From Paraglaciecola mesophila (lineage in GTDB: Bacteria; Pseudomonadota; Gammaproteobacteria; Enterobacterales; Alteromonadaceae): DNA of 64,000 nt. The stretch covers positions 930,001 to 994,000 of the forward strand of contig NZ_CP047656.1 in assembly GCF_009906955.1 (NCBI RefSeq), written 5' to 3'. The translations under genes and the position numbers were made by a program. The notes under the pieces are model-generated. The model was not told the DNA's origin. It was given only the letters and a program-made list of their open reading frames with translations, and did not search any database. Shown in pieces: positions 1-8,661 of this stretch (the first letter of the stretch is position 1; every line of letters starts with the position of its first letter).

Positions 1-312
1 ACGAAAACCGAACTTCATTTCACGTTGATATTGGTGCACGTCAAATTCGCCAATACTGCGTAAAGTAGACTCAAGCTCAGCCACAGAACTGCGTACTCTA
101 GGCATAATGGTTTGGCATAGCTCAGTGGGGATCATTTTTCGCCCATGGCGAATAAACAAAGGATCTTGGAATTTCTCGCGCAACCGTGACAACGCATGAC
201 TCACGGCAGGCTGACTAAGGTGAAGCCGCTTACCTGCACCAGTGATAGACCCTTCCTGATACACAGTGACTAAAACGAGAAACAAATTTAAATCAATTTT
301 ACTATGCAGCAT
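1..312 (-). CDS. LysR-family transcriptional regulator, N-terminal part (cut by window edge)
   Basis: Reading the minus strand from an ATG at 312 gives 104 codons open to the window edge. The protein starts MLHSKIDLNLFLVL and contains the LysR-type winged HTH (SITGAGKRLHLSQPAVSHALSR, then LFIRHGRKMIPTE) at about residues 20-60. The effector-binding domain lies outside the window. It is divergent from the class II aldolase gene at 401, the usual arrangement for a LysR regulator and its target, so control of that gene is plausible inference. The inducer cannot be told from this fragment. Confidence 0.9.
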   Translation of the reverse strand, partial: MLHSKIDLNLFLVLVTVYQEGSITGAGKRLHLSQPAVSHALSRLREKFQDPLFIRHGRKMIPTELCQTIMPRVRSSVAELESTLRSIGEFDVHQYQREMKFGFR

Positions 313-400
313 ATTTATACTTAAAGATTAACTTTCATCATTAGCATTTATTCTATTAATTATTACACTGGTGTCAATTAAACCACGTGAAGGCGAGATC

Positions 401-1207
401 ATGAGTGATACAATCCAACAAGATGCAAACAATATGGCCATCGGCGCGGGCAAATTTAACATTCCCATGCCGCCGACTTTCACAGACAAATTCGCCCAGC
501 GACAATATGAAAAACAGCGCTTAGCCGCCGGCTTTCGCGCATTTGCGTTGCATCAGTTCGACGAAGGATTAGCTGGACATATTACCCTACGAGACTGCAT
601 TGAACCTGATACGTTTTGGGTTAATCCTTTAGGTATTCACTTTTCAATGATTAAAGCGTCTGATTTAGTGCGAATTGATCACAAAGGGAACATAATCGAT
701 GGTGCGCACGCTGTGAACAACGCCGCATTTGCAATCCACTCTCGTGTCCATATGGCCCGCCCAGATGTGAACGCCGTTGCTCATGCACACACCAAGTACG
801 GACGTGCGTTTTCAGCGTTAGGTGAATTGCTAAAACCAATATCACAAGATGCCTGTATGTTTTATGAAAACCACGGCCTATTCGAAACGTTTACTGGGGT
901 CGTTGCACATAAAGATGAAGGCGATATGATTGCCCAAGCCTTGGGTGAACACAGCGCTGTTATTTTACAAAATCATGGCTTGATTACGGTGGGTAGCTCA
1001 GTCGATGCGGCAGTCGCAAACTTTATTTTGATGGACAGTTGCTGTCAAAGTCAGCTACTTGCTCAGGCAGCTGGCCCCTTAACCTTAATAGGACATGACA
1101 CCGCACTGAAAACAAAGGCCGCGAATGGTTCAGACTTAGTGACTTGGGGTAACTTCCAACCTTTATATTCAATGTTACACGCCTCAGATCCAAGCTTCTT
1201 AGCTTAG
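401..1207 (+). CDS. Class II aldolase/adducin family protein
   Basis: This is a 268-residue class II aldolase/adducin-fold protein, a zinc-dependent family that cleaves sugar phosphates or related hydroxy-acids, or has lost activity. Zinc ligands are visible as HAH at residues 128/130 and NHG at 191-193. I chose the ATG at 401 because GAAGGCGAG lies just upstream. A GTG at 371 would add ten residues but has no ribosome site. Homologues of this length (about 250-270 aa) are usually annotated only as class II aldolase family, and the substrate cannot be inferred. The gene is divergent from the LysR regulator and stands alone. Confidence 0.9.
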   Translation: MSDTIQQDANNMAIGAGKFNIPMPPTFTDKFAQRQYEKQRLAAGFRAFALHQFDEGLAGHITLRDCIEPDTFWVNPLGIHFSMIKASDLVRIDHKGNIIDGAHAVNNAAFAIHSRVHMARPDVNAVAHAHTKYGRAFSALGELLKPISQDACMFYENHGLFETFTGVVAHKDEGDMIAQALGEHSAVILQNHGLITVGSSVDAAVANFILMDSCCQSQLLAQAAGPLTLIGHDTALKTKAANGSDLVTWGNFQPLYSMLHASDPSFLA

Positions 1208-1306
1208 TCACCCCGTAAAAAATATACTCCCCTAGTTTTTAAGCACGACGCAAACAGCGAATGAACTCGCTATTTGCGTGCATGTGTTAAACGCGAGAAA
1301 ACACAG

Positions 1307-2227
1307 TTATTGCTGCTCGCGCAGGTAATCGAGCGCCCCCGTTACCGCGGCAACTTGTGCAAGAATGCACTCCTCTGGTGTGGCATTTGCGCTGTCAGGG
1401 TACACTTCCGTTGTGGTGGTATATTCAGCATTAGTAAAACCGGCACACAAACCTAAATCTTTCAGTGCATAATGAATCACACCGTGCTGGATCATGGGCG
1501 AACCAATTAACTTTCCTTCCTCGTCTGGCAAAGCTATATGGGTCACTTTTTCAACACTGCTGACCACTGCACGTTGAAATGCATCTTGCGGGTTTTGAGT
1601 ATCACCTACCGTATAGAAGCCATCGGGAATTTGCCAAATATCTTGTGCTTTACCGTCACGTGCACAAAGGGCTGGGCGAAATTCGCTGTTGTCTGTATCC
1701 GTCGTTTCGTGCAAATCAATATGCGCGTGCACCGGTAAACCTAATTTACTCACGAAAGCCATAATTTGTGCTGCTTCAGGTGATTCACTTTGCGGTACAA
1801 AAGAGCGATTAGGATCGATCGCCATCGGGTTCCAACGGTTTATAGTTTCGTACCCCCAAGGACTGATGCAAGGGGCGATGATCAAATTAAATTCTGCTTC
1901 GTACTCGCTGGCGTGACGCATAGCAAAACGCAATGCCCCCTGAACACCACTGGTTTCATAACCGTGCACGCCACCGGTGATTAAAACCGTTGGCTTATCA
2001 TTATCAAGCTGTTTGTTAGTGATAGCGTAAAGCGGGTAAGGCCCATCTGCATATTCAAGCACGCCATACTGCTCAACGTTAAATGGCCCTTGCATCGCTT
2101 CAATATGAACAACGACTTCGTTATGGTAACTGCGCTTAATGATTTGCTGATGCAACCACAACGCTTTGTCAGCCTGGGTCCAGGGAACACCGGGGCTACC
2201 GATGTGATACGTATAATTTTGAGTCAT
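1307..2227 (-). CDS. M14 family zinc carboxypeptidase-like protein
   Basis: This is a 306-residue peptidase of the M14 carboxypeptidase / succinylglutamate desuccinylase superfamily. Zinc ligands are visible as HGYE (His88, Glu91) and His173 in DLHETTDTD. The DPNRSF segment matches the family's substrate-binding Asn-Arg pair, and AEYTTTTEVYPD near the C-terminus supplies the likely catalytic Glu. There is no signal peptide, so it is probably cytoplasmic and acts on small peptides or acyl amino acids. It is a single gene convergent with the aldolase. The exact substrate is unknown. Confidence 0.88.
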   Translation of the reverse strand: MTQNYTYHIGSPGVPWTQADKALWLHQQIIKRSYHNEVVVHIEAMQGPFNVEQYGVLEYADGPYPLYAITNKQLDNDKPTVLITGGVHGYETSGVQGALRFAMRHASEYEAEFNLIIAPCISPWGYETINRWNPMAIDPNRSFVPQSESPEAAQIMAFVSKLGLPVHAHIDLHETTDTDNSEFRPALCARDGKAQDIWQIPDGFYTVGDTQNPQDAFQRAVVSSVEKVTHIALPDEEGKLIGSPMIQHGVIHYALKDLGLCAGFTNAEYTTTTEVYPDSANATPEECILAQVAAVTGALDYLREQQ

Positions 2228-2449
2228 GAATGTCCTTTAACTGTGTCTTATCTCCATACGGATAAGGTCAACTCAAAATATATTAAGGCATTTACTAACA
2301 GGTGTCAGAATTAGCAGAGAAATGGATGAAAAAAATGAATGCTTAAAAAGCACAAAGTGTCAGTTCTTCTTGACTCGTTACTAACATCTGCGCTGGATAG
2401 GCAGTCTCGATGTGATTTAGGTGCCCCCACCGAGACCTTAGTGAAATGG

Positions 2450-2836
2450 CTAGATGGAAGGTTCTCGCGTAAAGCATCGACGCCGCGCTAACGTACGCTG
2501 ATTCTCCTGAGAGAGTATGATATCAATCCCGTTCTTTTTTATTGGGGTTTTCTCACAGCGGCTCAACACACCATCTGCGACAAGAGATAAGTATCTCGCG
2601 CAGCATACGCGTAAAAATGATGTGAAATTACTCAAATCTAACTCTGCTTGCTGAGACTCAAAGTACAATTTGGTTATCAGTTGATTGACAGACATATCAT
2701 CACGAAAACCAATTTCGGCTAATACGTCCCAAAAGAAATTTTCTAATCTGATTGATGTCACTACGCCTTCTATGCGTAATGACTTTGTTCTACTTAACCA
2801 TCGTTCAGATTCTGCCTCGATGAATAACTGACACAT
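2450..2836 (-). CDS. Ribbon-helix-helix domain protein
   Basis: The best start is the ATG at 2836, preceded by a strong AAGGAG seven bases away, giving 128 residues. Upstream in-frame starts lack a ribosome site. Residues about 20-85 (SLRIEGVVTSIRLENFFWDVLAEIG, then MSVNQLITKLYFES) resemble the RHH_4 ribbon-helix-helix family: a beta strand, a first helix and an S-V-N-Q-L-I second helix. Such proteins are small DNA-binding regulators, some phage-derived. The C-terminus is basic and unassigned. The gene stands alone, so no target is suggested. Confidence 0.75.
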   Translation of the reverse strand: MCQLFIEAESERWLSRTKSLRIEGVVTSIRLENFFWDVLAEIGFRDDMSVNQLITKLYFESQQAELDLSNFTSFLRVCCARYLSLVADGVLSRCEKTPIKKNGIDIILSQENQRTLARRRCFTREPSI

Positions 2837-2976
2837 ACTAAAGCTCCTTTTAGAATGGACTGATTTACGACTATTTACGACCCTATGTTCCAAGATGGAA
2901 CCAAGTGTACAAAGTTAACCATGAAGCACTTACTACATGGTAACAAATGTATACTACACATTAAGAGTTATAGCCT

Positions 2977-3615
2977 TTAAGACCTGCGCACGCCAATTTC
3001 GTGGCCTAACTGCCTTAAATAATGGTGCATAAAATCCGTTCGAATTCGTCCTTCCCTTTTTGCTTCATCCGTGTGCAACATTTCCTCAAGTCTCAATAAC
3101 TTCTGAAAAAAATGGTCAAGGGTAAAGTGTTTGTCATCAATATCACGATATAGCGCAAAAGGGTCAGTCACCTCATATAAATCCCGCTCTAAAGCAGTGC
3201 CGACTTGTAAACAACGTGCTATGCCAATTGCTCCAATTGCATCGAGCCTGTCTGCATCCTGCACGATACACGCCTCCAGACTTTTCGGAGCGATATCAGC
3301 ACTGTAACTATGAGCGACAATGGCATGGTGAATGTGGTCAAAGTGCTCCTGTGGGTAACCAATTTCTGACAAAAAAGCCAATGCCTTGTCAGCCGCCATC
3401 GTAGAACTCATTGCCCGTTCAGGATGATTTTTGGGTAAAGTAACACAATCGTGCAGCCACACCGCTGGCATCACGACCCACTCATTAGCTCGTTCTGCAT
3501 CACACAGTTGCTTCGCGTTAAGTACAACACGTTTTACATGTTGTAGATCGTGCGCAGCATCTGTATTCATTTCTACTTTTATGAACTCAGCCATTTTGGC
3601 CACGAATAGATCCAT
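2977..3615 (-). CDS. HD-domain phosphohydrolase (YedJ/YpgQ-like)
   Basis: This is a 212-residue HD-superfamily metal-dependent phosphohydrolase. Metal-binding residues are seen as HDLQHV (around residue 22), the HD pair in VWLHDCV (about 55-56), IVAHSYS, and DADRLDAIGAIGIAR. Length and motif order match the YedJ/YpgQ group, whose studied members hydrolyse nucleotides. The family is clear, but substrate specificity is inferred. It is a single gene with no linked partner. The start ATG at 3615 gives a full family-length N-terminus. Confidence 0.87.
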   Translation of the reverse strand: MDLFVAKMAEFIKVEMNTDAAHDLQHVKRVVLNAKQLCDAERANEWVVMPAVWLHDCVTLPKNHPERAMSSTMAADKALAFLSEIGYPQEHFDHIHHAIVAHSYSADIAPKSLEACIVQDADRLDAIGAIGIARCLQVGTALERDLYEVTDPFALYRDIDDKHFTLDHFFQKLLRLEEMLHTDEAKREGRIRTDFMHHYLRQLGHEIGVRRS

Positions 3616-3789
3616 GTCTATTACCTAATAGCACGTGCCTATCATTCACAGTCGGTTCGTTTAATTAATAAACACTTAATAATGTTAGATTAACGAATAA
3701 CATGAAGAATTAAGCACTAAATTTTGAATAAAAACAGGTTAAATAATTTGAAAACTGTCGTTTATTTGGAAGTGAAACAAAGATACAGG

Positions 3790-4095
3790 CTAAAATCGAC
3801 TATCATTTTCACACGGAATACCATCATCATCTCCGTCCATTCGCGTGTCGGGGCAATGAGCCAGAAAATATTCAGCTTCAGCCCGAGATGTCATCTGCGA
3901 ACAGTATTGCCGACCATCACAGCGAAAGTTCATCACCATAGGCGCTGGTTTTTTCGAAGAAATTAATTTCTTAGGCTGTTCTACTCGCAGTGTTAATCCA
4001 GCTTTTTCATCCGTCATGTTTGAACGAGCGCCTAACTCACCCATGTATTTAAAGGCAGCAAAGAGTATTGCTGCAATAATGATCAACTTCCCCAT
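3790..4095 (-). CDS. Small membrane-anchored Excalibur-domain protein
   Basis: This is a 101-residue protein with an N-terminal hydrophobic segment (residues 2-18) that probably acts as signal anchor. A charged linker follows, then a C-terminal Excalibur domain (about 57-97) with FRCDG, QYCSQM, the calcium-loop-like DGDDDGIPCE, and four Cys at 59, 65, 81 and 95. Excalibur domains are extracellular or periplasmic modules with an EF-hand-like D-x-D-x-D-G loop. In proteobacteria a very similar tail occurs in short proteins, sometimes with a cold-shock or DUF1294 domain, which is absent here. Function is unknown. Confidence 0.8.
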   Translation of the reverse strand: MGKLIIIAAILFAAFKYMGELGARSNMTDEKAGLTLRVEQPKKLISSKKPAPMVMNFRCDGRQYCSQMTSRAEAEYFLAHCPDTRMDGDDDGIPCENDSRF

Positions 4096-4246
4096 ACCAT
4101 ACTCTGTTTACTGTTAATTTTTACACGATATAACAATATGATGCAGTGTTTCCAGCGAGTTTATGTATAGAAATACGTACTTAGGAATAAAAGAGTCAAT
4201 TTTACCAGCTAACCTAATTGTTTAAACTAATAGGAAAATCAATGAG

Positions 4247-5026
4247 TTAGTTTTCTTCGATGAACGTTTTGTGCATTTGCGAGTTACGCTTTAAAGCGCG
4301 CTGTAGCCAAAGTTGATAATCAGCTGTTTTGAGCAAATCTTCAATTGCGCTTAAGGTCTGATAATGCGGTGATTTTTTTGAAATAGAAAAGTACAGGTCC
4401 CCTTCTACTAGCGGTATAGGACTATCAACAATATGCTCGTCCAAATTGTACAGGCTTAATAAATGTTGCCCTGATTGGCGACCAATAATCACCCCATCAA
4501 TTCGCCCTAAAAACAGCATAGAAAACAGGCGATAATAATTTTCGCCTCTTATCACGTGGCTATTTTCAAGCAAATAATGATCAAAAAAGCCACCAAGGCT
4601 GACTCCGCGAACTAACCCAATGAGTTTGCCATCAAGTGAGGCGGGCGCTTTGTATTGAAAGCCACCCGATTTGTTAACGAAAAGGGCATTTTCATTACTT
4701 GCCATTGGTGTGTTTGAAAAGTGGGAGTAAGTTTCTCGTTCAGGGTTTTTAAACGAACAGATATTTAAGTCAACTTCTCCTGAACTTACCATCTGTTGGC
4801 AACGCTTCCACGGGCCCACGTACGTCAAATCCACATCAAAGCCTAACGTACCGAAAAGTTGTTGGGCAGCTTCTGCGCATACGCCTACAATTGCGTCGCC
4901 TTGGAGCCAATTCCAAGGGGCATAATCATGATGTCCGCAGGCTGTCAAAATCGGCCTGTCTTCTGCGCTAAACGCCTGAGTGGCGCCTAAGCTTGTAAGT
5001 AACCAGAGTACAACGCGATATTTCAA
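4247..5026 (-). CDS. Periplasmic substrate-binding protein, transporter family 3 (amino-acid type)
   Basis: This is a 259-residue protein with a cleavable signal peptide (hydrophobic to about residue 20, AFSA-ED). It has the bacterial extracellular solute-binding family 3 fold: an N-terminal LTACGHHDYAPWNW, a mid-region GKLIGLVRG hinge, and a second lobe with DGVIIGRQSG. Family members deliver polar amino acids to ABC importers or act as sensor-domain homologues. No permease or ATPase gene is nearby, so it is an orphan binding protein and its ligand is unknown. Confidence 0.85.
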   Translation of the reverse strand: MKYRVVLWLLTSLGATQAFSAEDRPILTACGHHDYAPWNWLQGDAIVGVCAEAAQQLFGTLGFDVDLTYVGPWKRCQQMVSSGEVDLNICSFKNPERETYSHFSNTPMASNENALFVNKSGGFQYKAPASLDGKLIGLVRGVSLGGFFDHYLLENSHVIRGENYYRLFSMLFLGRIDGVIIGRQSGQHLLSLYNLDEHIVDSPIPLVEGDLYFSISKKSPHYQTLSAIEDLLKTADYQLWLQRALKRNSQMHKTFIEEN

Positions 5027-5227
5027 TAATCAGCCCACACTAGATGGTCGCACTCGGGTGTGACCGCCAGGAACAAGAGTTTGATTAAAAATACCGCAAT
5101 TTAATGAAAAGTACCAATGCAAACATGCAGCACTTATTGGACAACAATTTGATTTATATCGCAATTACCCGCATCAACAGTCAATAGCGCACAAAGAGGG
5201 CATTACGTGTAAACCATATATCTTCTA

Positions 5228-7657
5228 CTAAAACACCGTGACTGACGTGGTATCTTTCCAACTGAATTTAATTTCTAAGGTTTTGTTATCACTGTCCCAT
5301 CGGGTTCCCTGATTAGCATTTAAGAACTCAGTTTTATCAGCAATATTAGGCAGTTGCTTTTCACCTACCATCACTTTGGTGATATCTTGCGGCCAGTTGT
5401 GCACCCAAAGTGAGATCATTCTGCTACTGGGCATCCCCTTATAACTTCCGTTTCTTTGCAAGGTCAGTGTCAGTGAATCTCCTTGGCTTTCATCAGTTTT
5501 GCGTTCAGCGTTAAATGTTAGGGTTTCAAACGCACCGTCGCGTATGGAATGCGGGTTTTTACCATCGTCATTGTACATAGTCGCGGTTGAATGCTCAGCG
5601 CTCTTATCTGCATAGTAATGAAGATCTAATGATTTAGTGGAGTAATTGTCTGTGCTAAGCACGGGGATCGTCATGGGGATAATCGCCCCCCCTCGTGCAA
5701 ACACGGGAAGTAACTTAATATCGGTGGGCACCGTTATTGTTTTGCCGCCTTCATAACGCTCGTCACTCCAGAAATTAAACCAAGCTCCTTTCGGTAGTTT
5801 TACGCTAACTTCTTTTTGATTGGCTTGGGTAATCGGTTTGACTAATAACGCATCTCCCCACAGATACTGGTCTTTTTCGTCAATTAAGCTGAGATCCGTC
5901 TCGTCTTCGAAAAACATTGGGCGCATCAGCGGCATGCCAGTCAGGCTATTTTCAAAGGCCAAAGAATAATTGTACGGCAACATGGCATAACGCAGCTCAA
6001 CATAAGTACGCAAAATATCTTTGGTTTTGCCTTTGTGAAACACGGGTTCAGGGGCAATATTATCTTGGGCGTGGGGCCTGAATACAGGTTGAAAGATGCC
6101 ATACTGAAGCCAGCGAATATACATTTGCGGATCAAACACCTCCCCACCCGCAAAACCACCTAAATCAGAATGGGTATAGCCAAGGCCGAACAAGCCCATT
6201 TGCAACGATAGCTCCACCTGAGGTTTTAAGCCGTCCCATGAACGGCTTACATCACCTGTCCACGGGATCATGCCATAACGCTGGGAGCCCACAAAGCCAG
6301 AACGCATCATAATAAAGGGGCGCTTATTTGGCGCTAAGTGCTGCTGGTGCTGAAAAACTTGTTCTGCCCACTTATGGCCGTAGGCGTTATGTACTTCATC
6401 GCCTGTTGCTGTCATACCGTTTAAACTATGCACAGCATCACTAGGGTGTACTTCTGGTTCACCTAAATCGCCCCACCACCCCGCTACACCTTGATTAAAC
6501 AAGGCAGAATAGGTTTGATTAAACCAGTCACGGGCATCGTTATCGAATACATCAATAAGCCCTGTATTGCCAAAATAAAAGTCAAACTGGTAAGGCTTAC
6601 CCTCAGGGTTTTTAACCAATGCATTGCTGCTTACAGCATCCTGCCATTTTTTTGATGACGACAATACAAAGGGCTCTGTGATCAATATGGTTTTTACCCC
6701 TTCTTTGCGTAAATCACTGATCATGTTAACTGGCGTGGGAAAGGTCTTTTCATCCCAGCTTAAATTCCCCATATGGCCCTTAATATCGGCCCCAAACCAA
6801 TACAAATCCAATACGATTGCATCTAAAGGAAAACCTGATTCCTGATACAGCTTCACCGTATCTCTTACTTCTTGTTCACTACGATAGCCAAAACGAGAGG
6901 CAAAACTGCCTAACGCCCATCGCGGTGGTAAGGGTTGTTTACCGGTTACAGTGACATAGTGTTCAATTAAACTGGGGTAAGAGTCGCCTGCCACAACAAT
7001 ATAACTTGTGCGCCCACCAACGGCTTCAAAACGCATTTCATCCGTATTTGTGGCCCCTAAATCCATTTCCCCTCGCGCTGAGTTATCAAATATCAAAACA
7101 TATTTGTTACTCGACATGACCGCTGGCAGGCCAAAGTACATTTGATTTGACTCTGTGGTGTAGCCGTAATGTGCTTTGTTATACAAAGGAAAACGGTGGC
7201 CTCTGCGATCCATTCCTAGGATACGCTCGCCACCGCCTAATAACTTTTCATTTTCCTGTAATGCAAAACTAAAGCCGCGTTTGTCTTCTTCTACAAACAA
7301 ACCTTGCTGCTCAGCCAACAGCAGGTTGTCGCCTCGAAAATAGCGAATACGCAAAGGTGATTTATCGATTTCAGCCCGAATACCAGGCGCGCTCAACGTT
7401 AATGAAGCTGGCTTTTCCGAAATACCTAACTCGGTTTTTTTAGCCACCCCGTCGATGGCAAATGAGGGAAGCTGCTCAATGCCACTTGGTTGATAAAACA
7501 CCTCAAATGAGTCATTAGCTAACGCTGTAATCTCAACGAGCCCTTCGTCGGTGTTAATTTGCAAGACTTGACCATTTAATTCGTGAGACAGGTATTCGCT
7601 GCCAGTGGCACTGAATACCCATAATAAAAGACTAATGCCGACTACACGTTTTATCAT
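5228..7657 (-). CDS. Secreted GH31 alpha-glucosidase / 4-alpha-glucosyltransferase
   Basis: This is an approximately 809-residue GH31 enzyme with a signal peptide (MIKRVVGISLLLWVFSATGS). The start at 7657 is preferred over upstream in-frame TTG/ATG codons because it gives a clean signal peptide and has GGACG upstream. The catalytic nucleophile is Asp397 in GWWGDLGEPE and the acid/base is Asp469 in WTGDVSRSWDG. The N-terminal beta domain (GGGERILGMDRRG) and distal beta domains are present. Sequence style is close to Cellvibrio-type transglucosylases that move single glucose units between maltodextrins, so oligosaccharide 4-alpha-glucosyltransferase is as likely as hydrolase. It is the last gene of the alpha-glucan cluster. 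Confidence 0.9.
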   Translation of the reverse strand: MIKRVVGISLLLWVFSATGSEYLSHELNGQVLQINTDEGLVEITALANDSFEVFYQPSGIEQLPSFAIDGVAKKTELGISEKPASLTLSAPGIRAEIDKSPLRIRYFRGDNLLLAEQQGLFVEEDKRGFSFALQENEKLLGGGERILGMDRRGHRFPLYNKAHYGYTTESNQMYFGLPAVMSSNKYVLIFDNSARGEMDLGATNTDEMRFEAVGGRTSYIVVAGDSYPSLIEHYVTVTGKQPLPPRWALGSFASRFGYRSEQEVRDTVKLYQESGFPLDAIVLDLYWFGADIKGHMGNLSWDEKTFPTPVNMISDLRKEGVKTILITEPFVLSSSKKWQDAVSSNALVKNPEGKPYQFDFYFGNTGLIDVFDNDARDWFNQTYSALFNQGVAGWWGDLGEPEVHPSDAVHSLNGMTATGDEVHNAYGHKWAEQVFQHQQHLAPNKRPFIMMRSGFVGSQRYGMIPWTGDVSRSWDGLKPQVELSLQMGLFGLGYTHSDLGGFAGGEVFDPQMYIRWLQYGIFQPVFRPHAQDNIAPEPVFHKGKTKDILRTYVELRYAMLPYNYSLAFENSLTGMPLMRPMFFEDETDLSLIDEKDQYLWGDALLVKPITQANQKEVSVKLPKGAWFNFWSDERYEGGKTITVPTDIKLLPVFARGGAIIPMTIPVLSTDNYSTKSLDLHYYADKSAEHSTATMYNDDGKNPHSIRDGAFETLTFNAERKTDESQGDSLTLTLQRNGSYKGMPSSRMISLWVHNWPQDITKVMVGEKQLPNIADKTEFLNANQGTRWDSDNKTLEIKFSWKDTTSVTVF

Positions 7658-7750
7658 TTTTCGTCCGTTTAAAATCTGTTTTTTAATCATAAGCAACTGT
7701 ATTTAAAAGTATTTTCTAGCGATATACTAAAACTAGAAACCATTAAAGCC

Positions 7751-8617
7751 CTAGTAAATTTTGAATAACCATTTGATCGCATCGGTAAATTTGCTGCCCC
7801 ACAATTGTTCATTGTGCTGACCTTTAGGCACAACCACAAACTCCATATTCTCTCTGGGGTGACCTTGCCCTTTAAACAAACGCTGCATTTTATCTGTATC
7901 GGCAATCATACCATCACCTTCTTCACTACCGTATAACACGTACAGGCGAGCAGAATCTTTGCTGCGATGTAATTGAGTGTCGCTAAAAACATCCTGTGAG
8001 TACCAGTAAGACGGTGAAAAAATGCCGGCTTTCCCAAACACTTCAGGATAATTATGAATAGCATAGTGAGAGATTAGTCCCCCCATTGAGCTACCCATTA
8101 TTGCCGTGTTATTTGCATCTGCCTTGGTGCGATAATTTGTATCGATATACGGTTTTACCACGTCTACGATGAGCGCCATGTAAGCTTTACCTTGTGCTTC
8201 ACCAAAACGTTTATTGGGCCAAGGGCTAAGCTCATTCATACGAAACTCGCCGCCGTTATCAATAGCAACAACGATGAACTTTCTGCCGGTTGCTTTAGCT
8301 AGCGCATTGAGGCTTTCGTCCACGTTCCACTCATGAGCATGAGCAGATGCCTCGTCGAACAGGTTTTGTCCGTCGTGCATGTAAATAACAGGGTAAGATT
8401 GACTCTCATTTTCGTAATTTGGTGGCAGGTACAGCCGAACCGTTCGTTGGCGCTCTAATTCGGGTATTAAAAAAGGGTAAGGTAACACTGACACATTGTC
8501 GGTGGCAGTTGGTGTACGCTGAGTCACCTGGTCGCATCCCACCAAACCAAACAACACCAACCCCATGCCAAATACCGGCACCAACAATCGATTTAAAACC
8601 TGTTCCCAATGACGCAT
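7751..8617 (-). CDS. Putative esterase lipoprotein (esterase D / enterochelin-esterase-like)
   Basis: This is a 288-residue alpha/beta hydrolase of the putative-esterase family. The N-terminus carries a lipobox (FGLVGC, Cys28), so an outer-membrane lipoprotein is likely. The nucleophile elbow is GSSMGG, preceded by YMHDGQNLFDE, which is typical of this family, and the C-terminal His is in KGQHNEQLW. Its position between amylase (45 bp upstream) and GH31 (about 93 bp downstream) on the same strand suggests it removes acyl groups from, or otherwise processes, alpha-glucan substrates. That role is inferred from context only. Confidence 0.85.
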   Translation of the reverse strand: MRHWEQVLNRLLVPVFGMGLVLFGLVGCDQVTQRTPTATDNVSVLPYPFLIPELERQRTVRLYLPPNYENESQSYPVIYMHDGQNLFDEASAHAHEWNVDESLNALAKATGRKFIVVAIDNGGEFRMNELSPWPNKRFGEAQGKAYMALIVDVVKPYIDTNYRTKADANNTAIMGSSMGGLISHYAIHNYPEVFGKAGIFSPSYWYSQDVFSDTQLHRSKDSARLYVLYGSEEGDGMIADTDKMQRLFKGQGHPRENMEFVVVPKGQHNEQLWGSKFTDAIKWLFKIY

Positions 8618-8661
8618 TTACCCTGCCTATTCTGATATGTTGTACAAGATGTTGCCTGCGT

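Noticed and set aside
5046..5065. Imperfect dyad GGTCGCAC/GTGTGACC upstream of the binding-protein gene
   Set aside because: It is short and imperfect, without a promoter context that would make it an operator.
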